Origin: Lathyrus oleraceus
Lineage: Eukaryota; Streptophyta; Magnoliopsida; Fabales; Fabaceae
DNA: 64,000 nucleotides
Assembly: GCF_024323335.1 (NCBI RefSeq)
Contig: NC_066579.1
Coordinates: 52,906,771-52,970,770, forward strand
Direction of reading: 5' to 3'
The translations under genes and the position numbers were made by a program. Every line of letters starts with the position of its first letter. The first letter of the stretch is position 1. Shown piece by piece: positions 20,240-32,723 of the stretch. Below the pieces are notes generated by a model. The model had not been told where the DNA came from. It saw nothing but the letters and a program-made list of their open reading frames with translations, and did no database searches.

Positions 20240-21867
20240 TGTCGCAACCTGAAAAATACAGTGTGCGAAAAAAAACAATCGGCGAAAGAGAATGACAGAA
20301 GAGTCGCCACCGTGCGTTATTCATCCCAAAGGAGGGAAAGGAAACGCTCGAAGTAAACCTGAAAAAGGAAAGGACAAGACGGGGTCTCGCAACCAAATCT
20401 TGGGTTCGGGAGTCGGTTATGCGAAGGGAAGGTATTAGCACCCCTACGCATCCATAGTACTCTACGGGATCCACTTTTGTAGTTTTTGTCTAAAGGGTGT
20501 GGGTTTACCTAACGTGTTTATTGACTAAAAAGGTTAAGAGAAATGACTCGCGCGGATGTCGCATCCACTGCATACGTATCTCATCTGAATATGAGAATCA
20601 GAGTCTTCGTAGCTCGGCTGACCTATGAGTTGGGGGGATGTGTGCTCGCTAAGACATCGCGTCTTATGCCTACGTATCTCATCTGGAATGAGAATCAGAG
20701 CAAGTCGTAGTTCGGCTAACTACGGGGTTATGGATTGGGTTTTGGACGAACGACGTCACTACGCAATCTACCGGATGCTCGACCTTTGGAGACTTACTCG
20801 CCTGTAGTAGAAGGAGTAAACGTGTTGCTTTGGGTTTTAGGGTTTGGGATGCTCGAGGGCAAACAGGCAGTCCTTGACGAAGGAACCGCGCTACATGTGG
20901 GGATATGAATACAAAACACAAAACATGTATCTCAAAGTAAAATGCCACCAAGGGGCTCAAACATTGCCTCCTATCGAGGTCTTCCAGCTAAGAAAGCGAT
21001 AAAGTATGAGAAAGGGAAAAAATTACCACACGGATAAAGATCCGAAGCTATAGCAGTTAAAGGGGCAAGAAACCCTGAAATGTCTCCAGCTGGACCGTCA
21101 AAGGAAATCAGTCAACACGAATAATCAGAATAAAACTTCAGGGGGTATCCCACAAATAAAGTGGGAAACCACGCGAGTGTCTCTGCGAAAGCCATGTGAG
21201 CCCTCACAAAACTCGACAAAGGGTTAGAGTAGTAGGATGAAATCAAGAGAAAACAATGCCATGGAAACACAAGACAGGTTAGAATAAACAAAATAGGGTA
21301 ACCCAGAGTTGCCCCTAAATCAAAATGTAACCACATGAATAATTCCATCAAAATTCACAAAAGGCTCACAAAAAGGTATCAAATTCACCCATAATACCTC
21401 ATACATTTAGAGCATTCAAATAAAAGGCATAAAGATGATGGATATAGGGCAAACCTGATTGGAGAGCTTGATTGAGTTGCGCCCGTGAGGTTTACAAGTT
21501 GAGTTCCTTTCAGGGTTTGGAGGTTGCTCTGAATTCTGTTGGCTTTTCTCTCACTATCTTTTCCTCAGGGTTTTGCTTCTCTTCCTTCTTTCTCCAGTGA
21601 ATCTCCCAGTGTAACTCCAAGTGTGTTTTCCTCTACTGAAACTTCAGTATTTATAGACTGATTTTCGTGGGTAATGGGCTCAAATGAGGGAGACCCAAGT
21701 CCAAAATAATTTGTTATATTTTATTTATTTATTTTATTTTTTTATTTAATTAATTAATTAATTAATTAATTCATTAATTAAAAAAAAAATCGTTTTTTTT
21801 TTTTTTTTTTTTTTCGTTTTTTTTTTTTTTTTCAGGAAAAATGAAGGGTAAATTTTGGGGTATTACA
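20240..21867 (-). repeat. 5' LTR of element C
   Basis: On the plus strand it starts TGTCGCAACC and ends GGGGTATTACA; in element sense it is TGTAATACCCC...GGTTGCGACA, 1628 bp. The internal side is followed by the primer binding site. It contains poly-T/TTAATTAA low-complexity U3 sequence (21720-21840) and the TATA box TATAAATA at 21655-21648. U5 differs from A and B, but U3 matches B. The left part and 3' LTR of C are not visible. Confidence 0.9.
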
Positions 21868-22480
21868 CAACTATCTATCGAATCCCCAAAATTTGATGCG
21901 TTACATACCGATATCCCTTTATTAAATATCTTTATTAATATTCTGTTTACGTTATAGTTATTTCTCTTCATCCCTCCAATCTTACAAAGATCCTAAGCCT
22001 TAGATTTACATAGTAACATTAGATAACGATACATTCGATTATTAGTCCTTTTGGGTTCGATAATCTTTAAAACTACGCGATACGACTATGCACTTGCAGT
22101 CACGATTCCCATAGACTTACTAAGTCGCGATCAAGCATGAGAATGGAACATTTAATCCCCTATTATTTAAGATAACATGATCAATCTCCTCATGACTTCC
22201 TCTACACACCATTGTGGACTGGGACATGTCATTTTCCATGTTCTAAAGAGTCGGATGAGTCATCTAGGGAGTGGGTGAATTATTTGAGAAATAGGTGTTT
22301 ATCTTGTTAAATAGGCAGCTACGGAGTCTCACATGGGTGATGTACCACCTCACATATCCTGAAAAACTTTGGGCGCCCCTGGGAGGACCTTTACACTTAT
22401 ACTGATATGCAATCCCTCAAGCATGAGGCCTTTATAAAGGGCGGAGTGATTTAATTGGTTTTCCTTCTTTAGAGTCATTC
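21868..22480. other. Non-coding sequence into which C inserted
   Basis: There is no ORF or clear terminal structure. It contains LTR-like AT-rich sequence and is probably the 3' untranslated region or LTR of the decayed minus-strand gypsy element J that follows. Identity is uncertain. Confidence 0.35.
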
Positions 22481-22484
22481 AGAT

Positions 22485-22690
22485 GAGACTTTAAGTTAAG
22501 TCCCTTAGTTGAGACTTTAATTTGATACTTTCAGGCGAGTCTTTAAGTTGAGTCCCTCAATTAAGACTTAAGTTGAGTCCCTCAAGCGAGACTTTATGTT
22601 GAGTTCCTCGACCGAGAATGTAAGTTGAGTCCCTCAAGTGAGAATTTAAGTTGAGTCCCCCAGGGAATACTTGAAGCTGAGTGGTTTAAG
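22485..22690. repeat. Degenerate 26-29 bp tandem repeat, about 8 copies
   Basis: Variants of GAGACTTTAAGTTGAGTCCC recur at about 22485, 22511, 22536, 22565, 22588, 22614, 22640 and 22666. Divergence is moderate, so the array is old. It lies downstream (in minus sense) of the gypsy integrase remnant, the same relative place as the repeats in A and B. Confidence 0.8.
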
Positions 22691-22738
22691 CAGGGGATGT
22701 CCCATGAGAGCTTATTATTTATACTGCCCCTTAGGGAG

Positions 22739-22862
22739 GCAAGGATCTTCCCGTGGAAGTACATAATTTAGTTTGCCTTCTAAGGGTTGTAAGGATCTTC
22801 CTGTGGAAGTCCAACAATTATAATACCCTTTTATGGTGGAAAGGATCTTCTAATGAAAGTTA
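22739..22862. repeat. Three copies of a 49-bp repeat
   Basis: AAGGATCTTCC-N-GTGGAAGT and variants occur at about 22741, 22790 and 22840. It is adjacent to, but unrelated in sequence to, the previous array. Confidence 0.65.
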
Positions 22863-22979
22863 AATATTCATGTCGACTGAAGAACAAAATAACTTATTGT
22901 AAATGACAATAAAGTGTTTCAAAGATATTCATACACTATCAGGAAAACCTCTTTTTTACCTTTAATTATACAACTGAAA

Positions 22980-24190
22980 AATAATCAACTATAGTGATAT
23001 CTTTGGTTAAATGAGATCCATGTTCTAGGGATGAGTCATTCATTTAGATCCTCGAGCTTGTAGGCTCCACAAGGTAGTTTCTGATATACGTGATATGGTC
23101 CTTCCCAATTGAGTATTAGTTTCACCTGTTAGGCAAGCACGACAACCTATCGTAGCATTAGGTCTCCTTCTTGCATTTTCCTTCAAACCATATTTGAGTT
23201 GTACCTTATGGCCTTTCTTTGCTCTGTAATGAATTCTCAAATATTTTGGAGACGTCTCTCGTCTGACCAATCAGGTCGATGATGCATCTTAGCCCTTGCC
23301 CATTTTCTTATACATTGAACTAGCAGCGCCCCAAAAGGGTGTGTCGACTTCGACATGAAGCATTGAGTTCGCTTTATATACCATTGTGAATAGAGATTCT
23401 TTGGTGGTTGAATGAGGGTCGGTATGATATGACTATAGAATTTTGTGAAGTTGTTCAATCCATAATCCTTTGGTGTCATCTAACTTCTTAATCCCCTTTC
23501 AATATCACCTTGTTTGTTGATTCGGCCTGTCCATTTGCTTGTGGATGGACAATGGGTATAAAAACATTTTGAACCCATAAGTCGTGACATAAATCGATCC
23601 ATATACTTACGTTAGAGAACTAAGTTCCATTGTCTGAAATGATGACACTTGGAAAATCTAACATGCACATGAGTCGCTGCAAATAAAAATGGAGGATTCT
23701 TTTTAGTATGATTTTGGAGACGACTTCGGCTTATCCACTTTGTGAAATAGTCAACTCCAACGATCGAAAACTTTAGATGGCCAGGTACCAGGGGAAAGGG
23801 CCCTACAATATCCACGCCCCCATTGAGAATGGCCAAGGTGTCGTGACAAAATGAAGAAGCTCAACTGGTGCATGGTGAAGATAGGCATGCTTCTGACATT
23901 TTTTAGATTTCCTTATGAACATTGTATTGTCCTTATTAGATTGGGTCAATAATATCCTGCCTTTAGCAGCGTGCGGGCTAGGGTTTGAGCACCAATATCA
24001 CTTTTGGGAGCCCCTTAGTGAACCTCGGCAAGGACTAGGATGACTTCATGATTCCCTATGCATCTTAGCATGAGGGAAACCCTTCCTATTTTGTAGAGTT
24101 TCCCTTATACCATGGTGTACTTTTTCATGCGCGTATGAATCTTCTTTGCCTCTAACTCATCATGTGAAAGTTCGTCTGGTTATAGATATT
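22980..24190 (-). pseudogene. Element J: decayed Ty3/gypsy integrase region
   Basis: With many stops and frameshifts, the minus strand shows integrase blocks in order: VLAEVH-like and APKSDIGAQTLA near 24.0 kb, HAYLHHAPVELLHF, GVDIVGPFPL and KFSIVGVDYFTKW (23.83-23.73 kb), then SDNGT, HPQANGQAESTNK with the catalytic Glu retained, and a C-terminal piece (SETTLWSLQ) near 23.06 kb. The HPQANGQAE form differs from the YRPKMNGAV of A and B, so J is from another Tat-like lineage. It is long dead. Confidence 0.8.
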
Positions 24191-25400
24191 GTATTATGGG
24201 CATACATCATGAAGGAATGATGCCTATAGGATCAGCGCTTTTGACATGTGCTTAATTTCATACGTGGTAATCCCTCCAAAGTTCAAGACATACAATTTCT
24301 AGAAGTACAAAAGGATTAACTGTCCAAAGACTCGTTTGACGATGTATTGTCAGAAGATGGTCGCATACTCTCGCGGTAACAAGTTGCTCATCCACTATTT
24401 TCAAGACAGTCTTAGTGGGGCATTATTAGAATGGTATATGCAGCTAGAATGAATTCACGTCCACACCTGGAAAGAATTAGATAAATAATTCCTAAAGCAT
24501 TACCAATATAACACCGAGTATGCCCAAAGATGGAGAGAGTTAGTTGCTCGCGTTCAACCGCCAATGTTGGATAGAGATCTAACTAATATGTTTATGGATA
24601 CCATGTTGATCCCATGCCTCAAAAATATGATATGAAATGGGACATCAAGCTTCTATGACCTGGTGATAGTTGGAGAATGCATCGAGAGCATGCTCAAAAG
24701 AGGAAAAATCCAAGACACCTCGAATATCCAGGTTAGTGAGAGTGAATCCCTTGGTGATTCCCAAAAGGAAGAGGAGGATGAAGTTAATGCATTATGGAAA
24801 ACTCACCAAGCTCCACTAACTCCTGCTCTGGTGCGTCACTATCAGTACCGATATGTATTAGTTGTACAGAGTCAACCGCCTTCTGGTCCTCCACACCAGA
24901 CACCATTATCTCCATAGGGTCAATATTCTCCTACAAATTGAGGACCTCCTCAGTATCAATAGCAAACTCTACAATAGCAGCCATACCGACAACAACATGC
25001 TCCACATCAGCAGCATCAGCACGCCCGACAAAGGCCAAGGAAACCAGAGAGGTGCATCGATCAGCTACCAATGTCGTACAGTCGAGCACTACCATATTTG
25101 ATCAAAGGTGTACTGATAGTACCAAAGGAACTAAGTCAAGTGCTTCCTTCATACCCACCAGGATTTGACGCCAATGCCTAATCTGACTTCCATGTTAGGG
25201 CACTCAAATGAAGATTGTAAAGGGCTCAAGAGTAAGGTACAAACTCTGATTGACTCTAAGATGTTCTAATTTACGCCTCAAGGCCTTCAAATCAACAATA
25301 ATCCTTCACCTGGTCATGCAAGTCCATCATTCCATCCTATGGAAGAGATTGCCAAAAACAAGTGTGAGGTGATCATTATACCAATCTGAATAAGCAGAAC
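24190..25400 (+). pseudogene. Element E: decayed Ogre-like gag
   Basis: In plus orientation and interrupted by stops, the capsid core is recognisable by comparison with A and C: VIPPKFKTYNF, KMVAYSRGNKLLIHYFQDSL, GALLEWYMQLE, then (after an apparent loss of about 25 codons) YAQRWRELVARVQPPMLDRD, FMDTM and VGECIESMLKRGK. A Gln-rich piece and a last HSNEDCKGLKSKVQTLIDS segment near 25.2 kb follow. It is head-to-head with J at about 24.19 kb. Confidence 0.8.
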
Positions 25401-27550
25401 GACCTCCAACTCTGAAAAAAAGGCTAGCCCAACAATGAATCAAGCACGAGAGAGATACCTCTACACTGAAAATCATTTGGCTATTTTTAGCATTTCATTT
25501 GTAATTTCTGTGCATGTTGAATACTTATTTGCTTTTAAGCGTTGTTGTTTTCTTTTAATGGTAATATTAATAAAGCGATCGTGTATTTTTGAATCAATCA
25601 TGTCGTATTCACTCATTTTCCATTTATATCAAAAACAAAAAATATTACTCTCATGCACTTATCAAACTTTTGTCTTAGTAAAGATTAGAGGGAGGATGAC
25701 AAAAACGAAATACCCATAATTACTAACGGTATACTTTTAAATTAAATCCCGTTGATGATGTACACACATTGTTTGAAATCCCTAAACACTGGAGAGATAA
25801 AGAGTTACTCCTTAGTTAACCACTTTGAGTCTAGAAGTAGGTGTTTCTTTCAGATCTACAAACCTTACGCTTAACCCGAGGCAGGATAGTGTTCAGTTAA
25901 TCTGACTACGCATTTGAATTACAAGAGGAAAAAATGTCCCATATAGGGATCAACCACATGTCATTCTTCGTACACGTCCTGAAGTGTCAAAAGAACCAAG
26001 CAAAATCCAAAAGTTATGTCGGTTGTTCTTCAATGACCAATAACATCGAAGTAACAAGTCTTTCTAAACCAAAAAAGAAAAAAATAATAATAAAAAAGAT
26101 CTCGTTAAGTCGAACACTCTAAAAGATGACTTAGGCAAAAATCAGGGCAATCCCGGTGGACTAAAAGCTTTGAAGAGAAGTCCAAGAAAAAATTAGGGAT
26201 AAAAAAGAAAAAGAAAATCAAAAGTAAAAGAGGTCATTAAATCCTTAAACCAAGCAAAACAAGATTCAGTGACCACCACATCAAAAATCTAAAGGTCATC
26301 GAAATCCATGACAATATCAAAATAAGGTGACTGTCATTTCAAAAAAACCTTGAATATTCATCTTCACTCTTAAACCATCGAACTCTCTTGGAAGAAGAAT
26401 GTGTTTGTTGAATTAATTGAATTTAGGATTGGAGATCATCATGAAGAAGGGGTGGGTTAAAATAAATTTAAGCCTTATATCCCTTGTTTCAGAAACTATG
26501 AACCAGGCCATGTTACAACCCTTAAAAGACCTCATTGATGCAGGGTTTATTCTGAAAGCATGCTACAGTAAAATTGTGTAAACTGAATCCTAGAGATTTG
26601 CTAGTATTTTGCATTGGTATCATATTCTCGCTGTATCTTTCACACCAACTAAACAAAACTATATTTGGAGTAACGGTCCACTCGTCACACACTACCACAT
26701 GTCCCAATAATGATTTTTCTCAAAACCTGCATGAGCATCGAAATAAAGTTATCATTTTTGAATGAACAATTTTAACTCCAAGTAAGTACTTGGCATCAAG
26801 GAAATTCAAATAAGCAATCAGAGAGGAACTTGAACATTCATTGGTGCTGACCCGAATCGATAATACCTCAAAACCCTATGAGTCAGGGGCATGGCATCCA
26901 ATGATTATGTTGACCCAAGAATTGGTTAGTCTGAAACAAATCTCCAATCATCAGTTGATCAGGGAGGAAAATCATCGCAATATTCAGTCAATCTTGGGAA
27001 AATATCTCAAAGGCTCAATCAAGGGCAGGTCATCTCAAGAGTACAGTCAAACCCAACTTCCAAAGATCAGTTGGTCTGAAGTGAACTATTTTAAGAACCG
27101 GTTGATCAGAGGTATAACACTATAAGGTCCAGATACTGGGGAAATTTAGTTTAGAACATGGCATGGCATAAATCTCTCCCAAAGCTTCCTTTCGAGGAAA
27201 ACTCCTTCAAATACCATACAAATTGAGGCAGAACAAGTTGCAAAGGGGAATGTTCCCTTCATACTTACAAGTTGATCAAACAAGTTGTGCCAGACACTAG
27301 TAACCATTAGTTCAAAGTATGTGCCAAATAGATTACGCTAGCACAACATCATATCACCTCTTTGCAAGAAACCTTGTGACAAGGAAAAAGCACAATCGTC
27401 ATACATTGATTATGTCGTTACCATGGCCTAAACAACAAAGAAGTTAAGGTTCTCTCAGGAACAAACACACAACTTATCAGATAGGGATCAAACTAGGGGC
27501 ACCAAGAGCAACCACACATGCTTTCTAATCATCACATCTTCAAATATCAA
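25401..27550 (+). other. Element E: remains of pol-less interior and 3' untranslated region
   Basis: No polymerase domains are found. At 26.09-26.22 kb, segments like GACTTAGGCAAAAATCAGGG and CCCGGTGGACTAAAAGC match the conserved 3' block of A and B, so gag is followed almost directly by 3' untranslated sequence and pol is deleted. From 26.3 to 27.5 kb the sequence is non-coding with no recognisable genes. Confidence 0.55.
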
Positions 27551-27553
27551 GTG

Positions 27554-27900
27554 TCAGGAAGTCAAATCCACATTGGTATCCTCAAAATCCAAAGCCCAAT
27601 CCATATTGGCAACTACCAAAAAACCAAAGTCCAATCCATATTAGTAACCAGAAAAAAACAAAGTCCAATCCATATTGACAACAATGAAAAAACCAAAGTC
27701 CAATCCATATTGACAACCAAAAAAAACCAAAGTCCAATCCATATTGGAAACTACAAAATATCCAAAGTCCAATCTCTATTGGCATTTCCACAAACCAAAG
27801 TCCAATCCATATTGGCATCATTTTCAAAATATGGTGTTCATCGTTAATCCATAATTCAACAATATTCAGTAAACCAAAATTAATCTCCATTGGTACCCAA
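27554..27900. repeat. 34-35 bp minisatellite, about 8 copies
   Basis: Unit CCAAAGTCCAATCCATATTGG starts at about 27589, 27624, 27658, 27693, 27727, 27762 and 27795. Degenerate flanking copies lie at about 27554 and 27873. Spacing is 33-35 bp. It lies in E's 3' region. ORFs on both strands are artefacts of the repeat. Confidence 0.9.
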
Positions 27901-27999
27901 ATATTCATCTTTACTTGACCTTTCTAAGGAAATAAAACCAAGCCACTCATCAGCATCCCTACATGTATCAATCATAAAATTCCGTGCATAACTTTCCCT

Positions 28000-28215
28000 C
28001 CGAAATGAGAAGTTTTCATTAAAAAAAGACATGCATAGCTTTCCTGATGAAACAGGAAATTTAAAAAAAAAACTTTCCTGCCGAAATGGGAAGTTTCATC
28101 AAAAACAAAATCGTCTGCATTCTCACATGCATACATAGATTTCCTGCCGAAATAGGAAATTTCATCCAAAAAACTTTCCCGCCGAAACGGAATGTTTCAT
28201 CAAAGGAAAATTACA
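28000..28215. repeat. Interspersed TTTCCTGCCGAAAT-GGAAA dyads, 5 copies
   Basis: Five copies of a TTTCC-N-CCGAAA-N-GGAAGTTTCATC motif (about 28001, 28045, 28075, 28140, 28176) are spaced about 35-65 bp apart. Each has imperfect TTTCC/GGAAA arms able to form a small stem. CATTCTCACATGCAT is also repeated (28119, 28229). Confidence 0.65.
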
Positions 28216-28356
28216 GTCATTCATTTGCATTCTCACATGCATTAATCGTGACATCTCATGCATCGTGCATAGTATTTTCACTGAGGTGAAACATTATGTC
28301 ACTACAAATTTATTAAAAAAACATGCATACATAACATATTCTCTTTCCACCAACCA

Positions 28357-29030
28357 TTTGATAATGTCACTCCTTAGTGAAGTTCTTTCCATCAACCCTT
28401 TATTGATGTCACTCCTTGGTAAAGTTCTTTCCGTCAACCCTTTGATGATGTCACTCCCTAATGAAGTCCTTTCCATCAACCATTTGATGATGTCATTCTA
28501 TAGTGAAGTCATTTCCATCAATCCTTTGATGATGTCACTCCCTAGTGAAGTCTTTCCCATCAACCCTTTGATGATCTCACTCCCTAGTGAAGTCCTTTCC
28601 ATCAACCCCTTGATGATGTCACTCCCTAGTGAAGTCAATTCCATCAACCCTTTGATGATGTCACTCCCTAATAAAGTCCTTTTTATTAACCCTTTGATGG
28701 CGTCACTCCCTAGTGAAGTCCTTTCCATCAACCATTTGATGATGTCACTCCCTAGTGAAGTCCTTTCCATCAACCCTTTGATGATATCACTCCCTAGTGA
28801 GGTCTTTTCCATCAACTCTTTAATGATGTCACTCCCTAGTGAAGTCCTTTCCATCAACCCTTTAATGATGTCACTCTCTAGTGAATTCCTTTCCATTAAC
28901 CCTTTGATGATGTCAATCCATAGTGAAGTTCTTTTCTTCAATCCTTTGACGATTATACTCCATAGTGAATCCTTTTCCATCAACCATTTGATGGCTATAT
29001 TCACTAATTAAACTTTTTCCATCAACCCTT
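28357..29030. repeat. 42-bp minisatellite, about 16 copies
   Basis: Unit TTTGATGATGTCACTCCCTA + GTGAAGTCCTTTCCATCAACCC repeats every 42 bp from about 28357 to 29028. Central copies are nearly identical and edge copies decayed, the usual pattern for unequal exchange. Because 42 is divisible by 3, long ORFs appear on both strands (248 and 168 codons) that merely repeat a 14-residue motif; they are not genes. Confidence 0.95.
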
Positions 29031-29289
29031 TGATAAGGATGTTTTCCAACAAGTCTATTGAACTTATCACACCAAACAAAGAACAAGTCCCCAATAAATC
29101 TTCTCCAGAGGGAGCCTTTTCTGGAGCATTTCATTTCATCTCTACATTTCATTTTTGCATTTCATCTCTGCATGACATCTCTGCATTTTAAAGGATACAA
29201 TATGGGGTCTTCTTGTATTTAATTATCTTCCACCATGAATGTACGATGATCGTTTTCATTCATACCTTCAAGTTCAAGGTAATTAAATA

Positions 29290-29935
29290 GGGGAAGCTAT
29301 CATATCTCAATTTTGTATGGGCATTTTGAAATTTCATGCATCAAACTTTACTTTGTTTTACTTAGAATAAAATTTTGGTTTTACGAAAGACTAGTTGAAT
29401 CGTTTCTCAAATACGCATAAACTTAGCGGGTGAAAAATTTAAAGATCGGGTATGCAGACATCAGTTTTATTGACCTACAATTCGCTTAGTTTAACCTGAA
29501 GTGCTCATTTGATTTTATTTTATTTTGCAATCGCATTTTGATCAGCCTGAGCCTTTTCAACTCGCCCTTTTTTTTACTTCAAAATTTGATCAAACCCTGA
29601 CTGTTTTCCAGAAGTTTATTTTACGCTGGTCATTTTGATGCATTCATTTTATTTTTTTGGGCATTTTCGCATCTGATTTTTATTCATCTTCGATCATTTT
29701 ATTATTTGTTTTTTAGCCAAAATAATCATAAGTATTATTTAGGATTAAATGTGTTTTTAGTTTTATGTTGTGTTATTGGTTTTATTTTAATTAGTAAACT
29801 TATTTGTTTTTAATATTTGAAATTGAAAATTAAGAAGAAGAAAAAAAAAAGAAAAAAGATAGTGCCAACCAAGAGGGGAGAAACGTGACACTCATCCTTC
29901 ATTTATGTAGCACATCTTAGAAAAAGATTTGGTTA
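29290..29935 (+). repeat. Element E: probable 3' LTR, truncated
   Basis: The purine run ATAGGGGAAGC is followed at about 29300 by TATCATATCTCAATTTTG, a decayed version of the TGTCATACCCCAAATTTTG-like start of Ogre LTRs. About 640 bp of AT-rich, gene-free sequence follows until copia element F begins near 29.94 kb. The assignment rests on the polypurine tract and start similarity only. Confidence 0.5.
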
Positions 29936-30794
29936 TGAATCTATACCTTGAGTTTTGATGATAACAATGTTGTATTGTGTGAGAACAAATTTGGTACCCT
30001 AATGGTTTGTTATTGTGTAGTTTTAACAACCAGTTCTGATTTTGAGTATATGACGTGCAACATCATCAGTTTATGAACAATGAGTTCCAAATCTGCTTCT
30101 GCGTCAATTATAAGAAGTTCTGAAAGATGTTCAATATTATTGTTGCAGTGATCTTTTTGCTTATGTGTTGATTCACTATTGAGAAGCTTCTGAGGAGACG
30201 TTATGTTGTTGCTGCAACGTTCTCTTAGTTCATGCTTCTAGACGTGACTCTAATCACCAAGCTTCTAAAGAATGGAAAGCTTCTGAAATTTTCTTACATA
30301 GATGAAGATTCTGAAGATCTCAGACCAGACGATTGAGGTTATCAAGGTTCTGACTGTAGATTTTGAAGATTCTGAAGATACTGAAAATCTCAAGCCAAAC
30401 TACTAACGTTGTCAAGGTTTTGACCAAAGATTTTGAAGTTTTTGAATCCAGCTTTATGTTTCTTTATTTCATGTTTCATCAACTTTCATCAGAAGCCAAT
30501 GAACTTGAATATAAGATCAAATAGGTACGTGATCAAATAGTACATAGTACAAATCGAATATCCTTTTCACTACCTGATTTTATGGGCAAGGACAATACTA
30601 TACATCACACATGTCATTGATTTTGTGGGTGAAGGACAGTACACAATATCACTCCTTTCACCATCCAACAGTGGATATCCAATCTATGAGCTTTTCCTAT
30701 TTTGTCCTCCAACAGTCTTCTTCTTATGCTATATAAGTGAGACTTGAAGATTAAAAGAAAACGCTGGTGATACAACATTTTGATTATAAGTTTA

Positions 30795-32141
<1,347 letters not shown>

Positions 32142-32281
32142 TTGACAATTTTGTTTCTTTGTGAAAAACTATCATTCTTTTGTACACAGTTTTTCTTTAA
32201 GTATTTGTTTATCATTTGTGTAAAATATGTTTGTATAGAAGCAACTTGTAAAATGCAAAATATTTATCAAATTGTTTGTTT

Positions 32282-32407
32282 GATTCCTTAAGGAGACTAG
32301 GGTATAGTCGGATCCTTGAGAAGACAAAGAAGATTATTCTTTGTGATTCCTTAAGGAGACTAGGGTATAGTCGGATCCTTGAGAAGACAAACAAGGTTAT
32401 TCTTTGT
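32282..32407. repeat. 63-bp direct duplication in F's U5
   Basis: The segment beginning GATTCCTTAAGGAGACTAGG occurs twice in tandem (32282 and 32345), with two or three differences. It is a duplication within the LTR. Confidence 0.9.
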
Positions 32408-32637
32408 GATTATTGTAATTTGTTGATTATAGTGGATTAAGTCCGTGTGTATAAGGAAAAATTACCTTGGCGGGTGGACTGGAGTAACTTTCAATTTCAA
32501 GCGAACCAGGATAAAAATACTTATGTTTTTATCTCTTTGTAATTAACTTTTTGGTGGTGTTCTTGAGTTGATAAAAAGCTTTTGTTTTTTAAAACCAAAT
32601 TCAAACCCCCCTTTCTTGTGTTTTTCATACCTTCAGT

Positions 32638-32649
32638 TGACATCAGAGC
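32638..32649 (+). promoter_or_regulatory. Element F: decayed primer binding site
   Basis: TGACATCAGAGC lies 2 nt after the LTR. The copia-standard site complementary to initiator Met tRNA is TGGTATCAGAGC, as in element G, so two bases are mutated. Confidence 0.7.
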
Positions 32650-32723
32650 TCCGGTTTTGATTGTGATAAAAGTTTTATCAACATTTCACCAAGTTCAATA
32701 CGATCTAGTTTGTGTGAGAAACA

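Noticed and set aside
20214..21351. Several minus ORFs in C's LTR
   Set aside because: Low-complexity LTR sequence with no protein similarity seen.
27518..27908. Two opposed ORFs of about 108 codons
   Set aside because: Products of the 34-35 bp repeat; no start context or similarity.
28265..29011. 248-codon plus ORF and 168-codon minus ORF with repeated 14-residue motif
   Set aside because: The period of 42 bp is divisible by three, so open frames arise on both strands; this is a minisatellite.
28357..29030. CRISPR-like look of regularly spaced repeats
   Set aside because: There are no unique spacers; units are contiguous tandem repeats in a plant genome.
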